Source: Calliopsis andreniformis
Taxonomy: Eukaryota; Arthropoda; Insecta; Hymenoptera; Andrenidae
Assembly: GCF_051401765.1 (NCBI RefSeq)
Contig: NW_027480429.1
Coordinates: 14,016,157-14,080,156, forward strand
DNA: 64,000 bases
Direction: 5' to 3'
Shown here: in pieces, positions 1 through 12,112 of the stretch
How the letters are laid out: every line of letters begins with the position of its first letter
Numbering within the stretch: the stretch's first letter is position 1
Notes under the pieces: generated by a model
Told to the model about the DNA's origin: nothing
What the model saw: only the letters and a program-made list of their open reading frames with translations
Database searches by the model: none
Program-made: the position numbers and the translations under genes

Positions 1-1606
1 ACGATATAAATAGAACAGCTTTTCCATCGTATAAAACGAATAATTGCAACCAGTGTGGAAGTTATGGTCATGTCTACGTACCGGGCAACATAGGCTTCAC
101 TCTAGGGCGTTGCTCGACCAGATCGAATAGCTAGGGCCTTAGAAGTCAACGCCTGAAGTATAAAATACAATAAAAATACAACAGCCTTTCCATCCTATAA
201 CAGGAATAACTGCAACCCGTGTGAAAGTGATGGTCATTTCTACGTTCCAGGCAACCTAGGATTCACCCTAGGGCGTTGTTCCACCAGATGGAATAGTTAG
301 GGCCTAAGAAGTCAACGCCAGAAGCATAAAACACTATATAAATACAACAGCTTTTCCAACATATAAAACGGATAATTGCAACCAGGATGAAAGTTATGGT
401 CATTTCTACGTTCCGGGCAACCTAGGCTTCACTCTAGGGCGTTATGCCACCAGATCGAATAGTTAGGGCCTTAGAAGTCAACGCCCGAATCATAAAATAC
501 AAAATAAATAAAACAGTTTTTCCATCGTATAAAACGAATAATTACAACCAGTATAAAAGTTAACGTCATTTCTACTTTCCGGGCAACATAGGCTTCACCC
601 TTGGGCGTTGCACCAACAGATTGAATAGTTAGGGCCTTAGAAGTCAACGCCCGAAGCATAAAATACAAAATAAATAGAACAGTTTTTCCATCGTATAAAA
701 CGAATAATTGCTACCGGTGTGAAAGCTATGGTCATTTCTCCGTTCCGGGCAACCTAGGCTTCACTCTAGGGCGTTGATCCACCGGATCGAATGGTTAGGG
801 CCTTAGAAGTCAACGCCAGTAGCATAAAATACAAAATAAATAAAACAGTTTTTCCATCGTATAAAACGAATAATTGCTACCAGTGTGAAAGTTATGGTCA
901 TTTCTACGTTACGCGCATCCTAGGCTTCACCCGAGGGCGTTGCTCCACCAGATCGAATAGTTAGGGCCTTAGAAGTCAACGCCCGAAGCATAAAATGCAA
1001 AATAAATAAAACAGGTTTTCCATCGTATAAAACGAATAATTGCAACCAGTATGAAAGTTAACGTCATTTCTACTTTCGGGGCAACATAGGCTTCACCCTT
1101 GGACGTTGCACCAACAGATTGAATAGTTAGGCCCTTAGAAGTCAACGCCAGAAGCATAAAATACGATATAAATAGAATAGCTTTTCCATCCTATAAAACG
1201 AATAATTGCAACCAGTGTGGAAGTTATGGTCATGTCTACGTTCCGGGCAACCTAGGCTTTACTCTAGGGCGTTGCTCGACCAGATCGAATAGCTAGGGCC
1301 TTAGAAGTCAACGCCTGAAGTATAAAATACATTAAAAATACAACAGCCTTTCCATCCTATAACAGGAATAATTGCAACCCGTGTGAAAGGGATGGTCATT
1401 TCTACGTTCCAGGCAACCTAGGCTTCACCCTAGGGCGTTGTTCCACCAGATGGAATAGTTAGGGCCTAAGAAGTCAACGCCAGAAGCATAAAACACTATA
1501 TAAATACAACAGTTTTTCCATCATATAAAGCGAATAATTGCAACCAGGATGAAATTTATGGTCATTTCTACTTTCCGGGCAACCTAGGCTTCACTCTAGG
1601 GCGTTG
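1..1606. repeat. 1.6 kb block shared with zone 2 (34,691-36,296)
   Basis: The first ~1.6 kb is nearly identical, base for base, to 34,691-36,296, at a constant offset of 34,690-34,691 bp (209 units). Distinctive shared features are GGGCGTTATGCCACC near 441, the CCCGAATCATAAAATAC tail near 483, the CGCATCCTAGG unit near 912 and the GTGTGAAAGGGATGG unit near 1,381. The copies separate at 1,607, where this copy reads GTTGCTCGACC and the other GTTGCCCCACC. Scattered differences are visible, for example A for T near 90. The left end of the match is cut by the window edge. Confidence 0.85.
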
Positions 1607-2859
1607 CTCGACCAGATCGAATAGCTAGGGCCTTAGAAGTCAACGCCTGAAGTATAAAATACAATAAAAATGCAACAGTCTTTCCATCCTATAACAGGAA
1701 TAACTGCAACCCGTGTGAAAGTGATGGTCATTTCTACGTTCCAGGCAACCTAGGATTCACCCTAGGGCGTAGTTCCACCAGATAGAATAGTTAGGCCCTA
1801 AGAAGTCAACGCCAGAAGCTTAAAACGCTATATAAATACAACAGCTTTTCCAACATATAAAACGAATAATTGCTACCAGAGTGAAATCTATGGTCACTTC
1901 TACGTTCCGCGCAACCTAGGCTTCACCCTAGGACGCTGTTCCACCAGATGGAATAGTTAGGGCCTAAGAAGTCAACGCCAGAAGCATAAAATACGATAAA
2001 TATACAACAGCTTTTCCATCGTATAAAACGAATAATTGCAAGCAGTGTGGAAGTTATGGTCATTTCTACGTTCCGTGCAACCTAGGCTTCACTCTAGGGC
2101 GTTGCTCGACCAGATCGAATAGCTGGGGCCTTAGAAGTCAACGCCCGAAGCATAAAATACAAAATAAATAGAACAGTTTTTCCATCGTATGAAACGAATA
2201 ATTGCAACCAGTGTGAAGGTAATGGTCATTTCTACGTTCCGGGCAACTTAGGCGTCACCCTAGGGCGTTGTTCCACCAGATGCAATAGTTAGGGCCTAAG
2301 AAATCAACGCCAGAAGCATAAAACACTATATAAATACAACAGTTTTTCCATCATATAAAACGAATAATTGCAACCAGGATGAAAGTTATTGTCCTTTCTA
2401 CTTTCCGGGCAACCTAGGCTTCACCCTAGGGCGTTGCTCCAACAGATTGAATAGCTAGGGCCTTAGAAGTCAATGCCCGAAGCATAAAATACAATAAAGA
2501 TGCAAAAGTTTTTCCATCGTATAACAGGAATAACTGCAAACAGTGTGAAAGTTATGGTCATTTCTAAGTTCCGGGCTACCTAGGCTTCACTCTATGGCGT
2601 TCTTCCACCACATCGAATAGCAACGGCCTCAGAAGTCAACGCCCGAAGCATAAAATACAAAATAAATAGAACAGTTTTTCCATCGTATAAAACGAATAAT
2701 TGCAACCAGTGTGGAAGTTATGGTCATTTCTACGTTCCGGGCAACCTAGGCTTCACTCTAGGGCGTTGCTCCACCAGATCGAATAGTTAGGGCCTTAGAA
2801 GTCAACGCCCGAAGCATAAAATACAAAATAAATAAAACAGTTTTTCCATCGTATAAAAC

Positions 2860-4686
2860 GAATAATTGCAACCAGTATGAAAGTTAACGTCATTTCTACT
2901 TTCGGGGCAACATAGGCTTCACCCTTGGGCGTTGCACCAACAGATTGAATAGTTAGGCCCTTAGAAGTCAACGCCCGAAGCATAAAATACAAAATAAATA
3001 GAACAGTTTTTCCATCGTATAAAACGAATAATTGCAACCAGTGTGAAGGTAATGGTTTTTTCTACGTTCCGGGCAACCTAGGCTTCAATCTAGGGCGGTG
3101 CCCCACCAGATCGAATAGCTAGGGCCTTAAAAGTCAACGCCTGAAGTATAAAATACAATAAAAATGCAACTGTGTTTCCATCCTATAACAGGAATAACTG
3201 CAACCCGTGTGAAAGTGATGGTCATTTCTACGTTCCAGGCAACCTAGGATTCACCCTAGGGCGTTGTTCCACCAGATGGAATAGTTAGGGCCTAAGAAGT
3301 CAACGCCAGAAGCATAAAACACTATATAAATACAACAGCTTTTCCAACATATAAAACGGATAATTGCAACCAGGATGAAAGTTATGGTCATTTCTACTTT
3401 CCGGGCAACCTAGGTTTCACACTGGGGCGTTGCTCCAACAGATTGAATAGTTAGGGCCTTAGAAGTCAATGCCCGAAGCATATAAATACAATATAAATAC
3501 AACAGTTTTTCCATCGTATAAAACGAATAATTGCAACCAGTAAGAAAGTTAACGTCGTTCCTACTTTCCGGGCAACCTAGGCTTCACCCTAGGGCGTTGC
3601 ACCAACAGATTGAATAGTTAGGGCCTTAGAAGTCAACGCCCGAAGCATAAAATACAAAATAAGCAGAACAGTTTTTCCATCGTATAAAACGAATAATTGC
3701 TACCGGTGTGAAAGTTATGGTGATTTCTCCGTTCCGGGCAGCCTAGGCTTCACTCTAGGGCATTGCTCCACCAGATCGAATAGTTCGGGCCTTAGAAGTC
3801 AACGCCAGAAGCATAAAATACAATAAAGATGCAAAGGTTTTTCCATCGTATAACAGGAATAACTGCAAACAGTGTTAAAGTAATGGTCATTTCCATGTTC
3901 CGGGCAACCAAGTCTTCACTCTAGGGCGTTGTTCCACCAGATCGAATAGATAGGGCCTAAGAAGCCAACGGCAGAAGAATAAAATACAATATAAGAACAA
4001 AAGCTTTTCCATCGTATAAAATGAATAATTGCAAACATTGTGAAAGTAATGGTCATTTCTACGTTCCGCGCAACCTAGGCTTCACCCAAGGGCGTTGTTC
4101 CACCAGATGGAATAGTTAGGGCCTAAGAAGTCAACGCCAGAAGCATAAAATACGATATAAATACAACAGTTTTTCCATCGTATAAAACGAATGATAGTAA
4201 CCAGCGTGAAAGTTATGGTCATTTCTACGTTCCGGGCAACCTAGACTTCACTCTAGGGCGTTGCACCAACAGATTGAATAGTTAGGACCTTAGAAGTCAA
4301 CGCCCGAAGCATAAAATACAAAATAAATAGAACGGTTTTTCCATCGTATAAAACGAATAATTGCTACCGGTGTGAAAGTTATGGTCATTTCTCCGTTGCG
4401 GGCAACCCAGGCTTCACTCTAGGGCGTTGCTCCACCAGATCGAATAGTTAGGGCCTTAGAAGTCAACGCCAGAAGCATAAAATACAGAATAAATAAAACA
4501 GTTTTTCCATCGTACAAAACGAATAATTGCTACCAGTGTGAACGTTATGGTCATTTCTACGTTCCGCGCAACCTAGGCTTCACTCTAGGGCGTTGCTCCA
4601 CCAGATCGAATGGCTAGGTGCTTAGAAGTCAACGCCAGAAGCATAAAATACGATATAAATACAACAGCTTTTCCATCGTATAAAAC
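2860..4686. repeat. 11-unit block (1,827 bp), tandem copy 1
   Basis: This 1,827 bp block is followed directly by an almost perfect second copy. Comparing the two I noticed one difference (A at 4,287, G at 6,114). The start and end both lie in the conserved TATAAAACGAATAATTGC stretch, so the edges are uncertain by a few tens of bases. The block carries a private unit with AATGGTTTTTTCTACG and GGGCGGTGCCCC, which makes the match easy to follow. Confidence 0.9.
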
Positions 4687-5007
4687 GAATAATTGCAACC
4701 AGTATGAAAGTTAACGTCATTTCTACTTTCGGGGCAACATAGGCTTCACCCTTGGGCGTTGCACCAACAGATTGAATAGTTAGGCCCTTAGAAGTCAACG
4801 CCCGAAGCATAAAATACAAAATAAATAGAACAGTTTTTCCATCGTATAAAACGAATAATTGCAACCAGTGTGAAGGTAATGGTTTTTTCTACGTTCCGGG
4901 CAACCTAGGCTTCAATCTAGGGCGGTGCCCCACCAGATCGAATAGCTAGGGCCTTAAAAGTCAACGCCTGAAGTATAAAATACAATAAAAATGCAACTGT
5001 GTTTCCA

Positions 5008-5020
5008 TCCTATAACAGGA
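5008..5020. other. TCCT/AGGA form of the first dyad (representative)
   Basis: In the unit type with CCTATAACAGG the dyad reads TCCT-ATAAC-AGGA. Compared with TCGT-ATAAA-ACGA, the second left base pair partner changed from G to C and its right partner from C to G, so pairing is kept. The type occurs repeatedly in zones 1 and 2 (for example near 200, 1,350, 5,010, 13,815 and 34,885). Confidence 0.7.
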
Positions 5021-5338
5021 ATAACTGCAACCCGTGTGAAAGTGATGGTCATTTCTACGTTCCAGGCAACCTAGGATTCACCCTAGGGCGTTGTTCCACC
5101 AGATGGAATAGTTAGGGCCTAAGAAGTCAACGCCAGAAGCATAAAACACTATATAAATACAACAGCTTTTCCAACATATAAAACGGATAATTGCAACCAG
5201 GATGAAAGTTATGGTCATTTCTACTTTCCGGGCAACCTAGGTTTCACACTGGGGCGTTGCTCCAACAGATTGAATAGTTAGGGCCTTAGAAGTCAATGCC
5301 CGAAGCATATAAATACAATATAAATACAACAGTTTTTC

Positions 5339-5355
5339 CATCGTATAAAACGAAT
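5339..5355 (-). other. CENP-B-box-like motif over TCGT/ACGA dyad (representative)
   Basis: On the minus strand this reads ATTCGTTTTATACGATG. Against the 17-base mammalian CENP-B box core pattern nTTCGnnnnAnnCGGGn it matches 7 of the 9 fixed bases, missing the last two G. The same bases hold the dyad TCGT-ATAAA-ACGA (5,341-5,353). The motif recurs in most units of zones 1 and 2 and in type A units of zone 3. By a simple equal-base estimate a 7/9 match on either strand is expected about 0.45 times per 166 bp unit by chance, so binding is not claimed. Confidence 0.35.
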
Positions 5356-5402
5356 AATTGCAACCAGTAAGAAAGTTAACGTCGTTCCTACTTTCCGGGC
5401 AA

Positions 5403-5420
5403 CCTAGGCTTCACCCTAGG
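5403..5420. other. CCTAGG dyad, representative of most units
   Basis: CCTAGG (5,403-5,408) and CCTAGG (5,415-5,420) flank the 6-base spacer CTTCAC. Since CCTAGG is its own reverse complement, the pair is both a direct and an inverted repeat and could form a 6 bp stem. It lies at unit positions 72-89 in the GC-rich centre and recurs in most units; where the base before the second CTAGG is T (CACTCTAGGG) a 5 bp stem remains. Units with CATAGG plus CCCTTGGG lose it. Confidence 0.8.
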
Positions 5421-7077
5421 GCGTTGCACCAACAGATTGAATAGTTAGGGCCTTAGAAGTCAACGCCCGAAGCATAAAATACAAAATAAGCAGAACAGTT
5501 TTTCCATCGTATAAAACGAATAATTGCTACCGGTGTGAAAGTTATGGTGATTTCTCCGTTCCGGGCAGCCTAGGCTTCACTCTAGGGCATTGCTCCACCA
5601 GATCGAATAGTTCGGGCCTTAGAAGTCAACGCCAGAAGCATAAAATACAATAAAGATGCAAAGGTTTTTCCATCGTATAACAGGAATAACTGCAAACAGT
5701 GTTAAAGTAATGGTCATTTCCATGTTCCGGGCAACCAAGTCTTCACTCTAGGGCGTTGTTCCACCAGATCGAATAGATAGGGCCTAAGAAGCCAACGGCA
5801 GAAGAATAAAATACAATATAAGAACAAAAGCTTTTCCATCGTATAAAATGAATAATTGCAAACATTGTGAAAGTAATGGTCATTTCTACGTTCCGCGCAA
5901 CCTAGGCTTCACCCAAGGGCGTTGTTCCACCAGATGGAATAGTTAGGGCCTAAGAAGTCAACGCCAGAAGCATAAAATACGATATAAATACAACAGTTTT
6001 TCCATCGTATAAAACGAATGATAGTAACCAGCGTGAAAGTTATGGTCATTTCTACGTTCCGGGCAACCTAGACTTCACTCTAGGGCGTTGCACCAACAGA
6101 TTGAATAGTTAGGGCCTTAGAAGTCAACGCCCGAAGCATAAAATACAAAATAAATAGAACGGTTTTTCCATCGTATAAAACGAATAATTGCTACCGGTGT
6201 GAAAGTTATGGTCATTTCTCCGTTGCGGGCAACCCAGGCTTCACTCTAGGGCGTTGCTCCACCAGATCGAATAGTTAGGGCCTTAGAAGTCAACGCCAGA
6301 AGCATAAAATACAGAATAAATAAAACAGTTTTTCCATCGTACAAAACGAATAATTGCTACCAGTGTGAACGTTATGGTCATTTCTACGTTCCGCGCAACC
6401 TAGGCTTCACTCTAGGGCGTTGCTCCACCAGATCGAATGGCTAGGTGCTTAGAAGTCAACGCCAGAAGCATAAAATACGATATAAATACAACAGCTTTTC
6501 CATCGTATAAAACGAATAATTGCAACCAGAGTGGAAGTTATGGTCATTTCTACGTTCCCGGCAACCTAGGCTTCACTCTAGGGCGTTGCTCCACCAGATC
6601 GAATAGCTAGGGCCTTAGAAGTCAACGCCTGAAGTATAAAATACAATAAAAATGCAACAGTCTTTCCATCCTATAACAGGAATAACTGCAACCCGTGTGA
6701 AAGTGATGGTCATTTCTACGTTCCAGGCAACCTAGGATTCACCCTAGGGCGTAGTTCCACCAGATAGAATAGTTAGGCCCTAAGAAGTCAACGCCAGAAG
6801 CTTAAAACGCTATATAAATACAACAGCTTTTCCAACATATAAAACGGATAATTGCAACCAGGATGAAAGTAATGGTCATTTCTACTTTCCGGGCAACCTA
6901 GGTTTCACCCTGGGACGTTGCTCCAACAGATTGAATAGTTAGGGCCTTAGAAGTCAATGCCCGAAGCATAAAATACAATATAAATACAACAGTTTTTCCA
7001 TCGTATAAAACGAATAATTGCAACCAGGATGAAAGTTATCGTCATTCCTACTTTCCGGGCAACCTAGGCTTCCCCTA

Positions 7078-8744
7078 GGACGCTGTTCCACCAGATGGAG
7101 TAGTTAGGGCCTAAGAAGTCAACGCCAGAAGCATAAAATACGATATATATACAACAGCTTTTCCATCGTATAAAACGAATAATTGCAAGCAGTGTGGAAG
7201 TTATGGTCATTTCTACGTTCCGTGCAACCTAGGCTTCACTCTAGGGCGTTGCTCGACCAGATCGAATAGCTAGGGCCTTAGAAGTCAACGCCCGAAGCAT
7301 AAAATACAAAATAAATAGAACAGTTTTTCCATCGTATGAAACGAATAATTGCTACCAGTGTGAAAGTTATGGTCATTGCTACGTTCCGCGCAACCGAGGC
7401 TTCACCCAAGGACGTTGTTCCACCAGATGGAATAGTTAGGGCCTAAGAAGTCAACGCCAGAAGCATAAAACACTATATAAATACAACAGCTTTTCCGCCA
7501 TATAAAACGAATAATTGCAACCAGGATGAATGTTAATGTCATTTCTACTTTCCGGGCAACCTAGGCTTCACACTAGGGCGTTGCTACAACAGATTGAATA
7601 GCTAGGGCCTTAGAAGTCAATGCCCGAAGCATAAAATACAATATAAATACAGAAGTTTTTCCATCGTATAAAACGAATAATTGAAACCAGTATGAAAGTT
7701 ATTGTCATTCCTACTTTCCGGGCAACCTAGGCTTCACCCTAGGGCGTTGCACCAACAGATTGAATAGTTAGGGCCTTAGAAGTCAACGCCCGAAGCATAA
7801 AATACAAAATAAACAGAACAGTTTTTCCATCGTATAAAACGAATAATTGCTACCGGTGTGAAATTTATGGTGATTTCTCCGTTCCGGGCAACCTAGGCTT
7901 CACTCTAGGGCATTGCTCCACCAGATCGAATAGTTAGGGCCGTAGAAGTCACCGCCAGAAGCATAAAATACAAAATAAATAAAACAGTTTTTCCATCGTA
8001 TAAAACGAATAATTGCTACCAGAGTGAAATTTATGGTCACTTCTACGTTCCGCGCAACCTAGGCTTCACCCTAGGACGCTGTTCCACCAGATGGAATAGT
8101 TAGGGCCTAAGAAGTCAACGCCAGAAGCATAAAATACGATATATATACAACAGCTTTTCCATCGTATAAAACGAATAATTGCAAGCAGTGCGGAAGTTAT
8201 GGTCATTTCTACGTTCCGTGCAACCTAGGCTTCACTCTAGGGCGTTGCTTGACCAGATCGAATAGCTAGGGCCTTAGAAGTCAACGCCCGAAGCATAAAA
8301 TACAAAATAAATAGAACAGTTTTTCCATCGTATGAAACGAATAATTGCTACCAGTGTGAAAGTTATGGTCATTGCTACGTTCCGCGCAACCGAGGCTTCA
8401 CCCAAGGACGTTGTTCCACCAGATGGAATAGTTAGGGCCTAAGAAGTCAACGCCAGAAGCATAAAACGCTATATAAATACAACAGCTTTTCCGCCATATA
8501 AAACGAATAATTGCAACCAGGATGAATGTTAATGTCATTTCTACTTTCCGGGCAACCTAGGCTTCACACTAGGGCGCTGCTACAACAGATTGAATAGCTA
8601 GGGCCTTAGAAGTCAATGCCCGAAGCATAAAATACAATATAAATACAGAAGTTTTTCCATCGTATAAAACGAATAATTGAAACCAGTATGAAAGTTATTG
8701 TCATTTCTACTTTCCGGGCAACCTAGGCTTCACCCTAGGGCGTT
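7078..8744. repeat. 6-unit tandem duplication (996 bp period)
   Basis: The units from about 7,078 recur 996 bp later, from about 8,074 to 8,744, where the second copy ends. Distinctive shared features are GGACGCTGTTCC, CGATATATATAC, the unit with GGTCATTGCTACG and CAACCGAGGC (7,391 and 8,387), and GAATGTTAATGTC. The copies separate where one reads GCACCAACAG (7,748) and the other GCTCCAACAG (8,744). Single-base differences (for example T for C in GCTTGACC near 8,249) show it is older than the 11-unit duplication. Confidence 0.8.
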
Positions 8745-10830
8745 GCTCCAACAGATTGAATAGCTAGGGCCTCAGAAGTCAATGCCCGAAGCATAAAATA
8801 CAATAAAGATGCAAAAGTTTTTCCATCGTATAACAGGAATAACTGCAAACAGTGTGAAAGTTATGGTCATTTCCAAGTTCCGGGCTACCTAGACTTCACT
8901 CTATGGCGTTCTTCCACCACATCGAATAGCAACGGCCTCAGAAGTCAACGCCCGAAGCATAAAATACAAAATAAATAGAACAGTTTTTCCATTGTATAAA
9001 ACGAATAATTGCAACCAGTGTGGAAGTTATGGTCATTTCTACGTTCCGGGCAACCTAGGCTTCACTCTAGGGCGTTGCTCCACCAGATCGAATAGTTAGG
9101 GCCTTAGAAGTCAACGCCCGAAGCATAAAATACAAAATAAATAAAACAGTTTTTCCATCCTATAAAACGAATAATTGCAACCAGTATGAAAGTTAACGTC
9201 ATTTCTACTTTCGGAGCAACATAGGCTTCACCCTTGGGCGTTGCACCAACAGATTGAATAGTTAGGCCCTTAGAAGTCAACGCCCGAAGCATAAAATACA
9301 AAATAAATAGAACAGTTTTTCCATCGTATAAAACGAATAATTGCAACCAGTGTGAAGGTAATGGTTTTTTCTACGTTCCGGGCAACCTAGGCTTCAATCT
9401 AGGGCGGTGCTCCACCAGATCGAATAGCTAGGGCCTAAGAAGTCAACGCCAGAAGCATAAAACACTATATAAATACAACAGCTTTTCCAACATATAAAAC
9501 GGATAATTGCAACCAGGATGAAAGTTATGGTCATTTCTACTTTCCGGGCAACCTAGGTTTCACACTGGGGCGTTGCTCCAACAGATTGAATAGTTAGGGC
9601 CTTAGAAGTCAATGCCCGAAGCATATAAATACAATATAAATACAACAGTTTTTCCATCGTATAAAACGAATAATTGCAACCAGTAAGAAAGTTAACGTCG
9701 TTCCTACTTTTCGGGCAACCTAGGCTTCACCCTAGGGCGTTGCACCAACAGATTGAATAGTTAGGGCCTTAGAGAGTCAACGCCCGAAGCATAAAATACA
9801 AAATAAGCAGAACAGTTTTTCCATCGTATAAAACGAATAATTGCTACCGGTGTGAAAGTTATGGTGATTTCTCCGTTCCGGGCAGCCTAGGCTTCACTCT
9901 AGGGCATTGCTCCACCAGATCGAATAGTTCGGGCCTTAGAAGTCAACGCCAGAAGCATAAAATACAATAAAGATGCAAAGGTTTTTCCATCGTATAACAG
10001 GAATAACTGCAAACAGTGTTAAAGTAATGGTCATTTCCATGTTCCGGGCAACCAAGTCTTCACTCTAGGGCGTTGTTCCACCAGATCGAATAGTTAGGGC
10101 CTAAGAAGCCAACGGCAGAAGAATAAAATACAATATAAGAACAAAAGCTTTTCCATCGTATAAAATGAATAATTGCAAACATTGTGAAAGTAATGGTCAT
10201 TTCTACGTTCCGCGCAACCTAGGCTTCACCCAAGGGCGTTGTTCCACCAGATGGAATAGTTAGGGCCTAAGAAGTCAACGCCAGAAGCATAAAATACGAT
10301 ATAAATACAACAGTTTTTCCATCGTATAAAACGAATGATAGTAACCAGTGTGAAAGTTATGGTCATTTCTACGTTCCGGGCAACCTAGGCTTCACTCTAG
10401 GGCGTTGCACCAACAGATTGATTAGTTAGGGCCTTAGAAGTCAACGCCCGAAGCATAAAATACAAAATAAATAGAACAGTTTTTCCATCGTATAAAACGA
10501 ATAATTGCTACCGGTGTGAAAGTTATGGTCATTTCTCCGTTGCGGGCAACCCAGGCTTCACTCTAGGGCGTTGCTCCACCAGATCGAATAGTTAGAGCCT
10601 TAGAAGTCAACGCCAGAAGCATAAAATACAGAATAAATAAAACAGTTTTTCCATCGTACAAAACGAATAATTGCTACCAGTGTGAACGTTATGGTCATTT
10701 TTACGTTCCGCGCAACCTAGGCTTCACTCTAGGGCGTTGCTCCACCAGATCGAATGGCTAGGTGCTTAGAAGTCAACGCCAGAAGCATAAAATACGATAT
10801 AAATACAACAGCTTTTCCATCGTATAAAAC
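8694..10830. repeat. Third copy of the 2,385-4,686 block, one unit missing
   Basis: This stretch follows 2,385-4,686 in order at an offset of 6,309 bp. At about 9,435 a single whole unit, the one with ACTGTGTTTCC and CCTATAACAGG found near 3,170, is absent: the sequence passes directly from GAATAGCTAGGGCC to TAAGAAGTCAACGCC. After a 1 bp gain (AGAGAGTCAA near 9,772) the offset becomes 6,144 bp. An exact one-unit loss is what unequal exchange in register produces. Confidence 0.85.
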
Positions 10831-11333
10831 GAATAATTGCAACCAGAGTGGAAGTTATGGTCATTTCTACGTTCCCGGCAACCTAGGCTTCACTCTAGGG
10901 CGTTGCTCGACCCCGATCGAATAGCTAGGGCCTTAGAAGTCAACGCCTGAAGTATAAAATACAATAAAAATGCAACAGTCTTTCCATCCTATAACAGGAA
11001 TAACTGCAACCCGTGTGAAAGTGATGGTCATTTCTACGTTCCAGGCAACCTAGGATTCACCCTAGGGCGTAGTTCCACCAGATAGAATAGTTAGGCCCTA
11101 AGAAGTCAACGCCAGAAGCTTAAAACGCTATATAAATACAACAGCTTTTCCAACATATAAAACGGATAATTGCAACCAGGATGAAAGTAATTGTCATTTC
11201 TACTTTCCGGGCAACCTAGGTTTCACCCTGGGGCGTTGCTCCAACAGATTGAATAGTTAGGGCCTTAGAAGTCAATGGCCGAAGCATAAAATACAATATA
11301 AATACAACAGTTTTTCCATCGTATAAAACGAAT
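10389..11333. repeat. Block repeated at 15,205-16,149
   Basis: About 945 bp match 15,205-16,149 at an offset of 4,816 bp (29 units), including the otherwise rare GTTGCTCGACCCCGATCG. The first part, to about 10,830, belongs to the third copy described above; from 10,831 on it also matches 6,514-7,030 at 4,317 bp. The copies separate at ATTGAAACCAGC against ATTGCAACCAGT. Confidence 0.8.
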
Positions 11334-12112
11334 AATTGAAACCAGCATGAAAGTTAACGTCATTTCTACTTTCCGGGCTACCTAGGCTTGACCATAGGGC
11401 GTTGCACCAACAGATTGAATAGTTAGGGCCTTAGAAGTCAACGCCAGAAGCACAAAGTACAATAAAGATGCAAAAGTTTTTCCATCGTATAACAGGAATA
11501 ACTGCAAACAGTGTGAAAGTCATGGTCATTTCTACGTTCCGGGCTACCTAGGCTTCACTCTAGGGCGTTGCACCAACAGATCGAATAGATAGGGCCTTAG
11601 AAGTCAACGCCCGAAGCATAAAACACAAAATAAATAAAACAGCTTTTCCATCGCATAAAACCAATAATTGCAACCAGTGTGAAGGTAATGGTCATTTCTA
11701 CGTTCCGGGCAACTTAGGCGTCACCCTAGGGCGTTGCACCAACAGATTGAATAGTTAGGGCCATAGCAGTCAACGCCCGAAGCATAAAATACAAAATAAA
11801 TAGAACAGTTTTTCCAACGTATAAAAAGAATAATTGCTACCGGTGTGAAAGTTATGGTCATTTCGCCGTTCCGGGCAACCTAGGCTTCACTCTAGGGCGT
11901 TGCTCCACCGGATCGAATAGTTAGGGCCTTAGAAGTCAACGCCAGAAGCATAAAATACAAAATAAATAAAACAGTTTTTCCATCGTATAAAACGAATAAT
12001 TGCAACCAGTGTGGAAGTTATGGTCATTTCTGCTTTCCGGGCAACCTAGGCTTCACCCTAGGGCGTTGCTCCAACAGATTCAGTAGCTAGGGCCTTAGAA
12101 GTCAATGCCCGA

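Larger units (their letters stand above)
4687..6513. repeat. 11-unit block (1,827 bp), tandem copy 2
   Basis: This is the second copy of the preceding block. It runs into AACCAGAGTGGAAG at about 6,524, whereas the first copy runs into this copy's own GTATGAAAG start. The more distant third copy (8,694-10,830) is followed by the same sequence that follows this one, so the single-copy order is ancestral and this tandem copy is the newer state. Confidence 0.9.

Noticed and set aside
280..310. TTAGGG in nearly every unit, as in vertebrate telomere repeats
   Set aside because: It occurs once per 166 bp unit (GAATAGTTAGGGCC), never as consecutive hexamers, so it is not a telomeric or interstitial telomeric tract.
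800..860. AATAAA motifs as polyadenylation signals and TATAAA as TATA boxes
   Set aside because: Both arise from the AT-rich end and the conserved TATAAAACG block in every unit, with no associated gene.
2795..3037. Minus-strand open reading frames of 62-94 codons, repeated at many places (also 4,622-4,864, 9,104-9,346, 16,869-17,153, 34,498-34,740)
   Set aside because: They read across satellite units, recur wherever the same unit order recurs, and end or change at single-base unit differences. The unit length is 1 modulo 3, so the frame rotates in each unit and long frames cannot persist. There is no sign of a promoter, intron or coding constraint.
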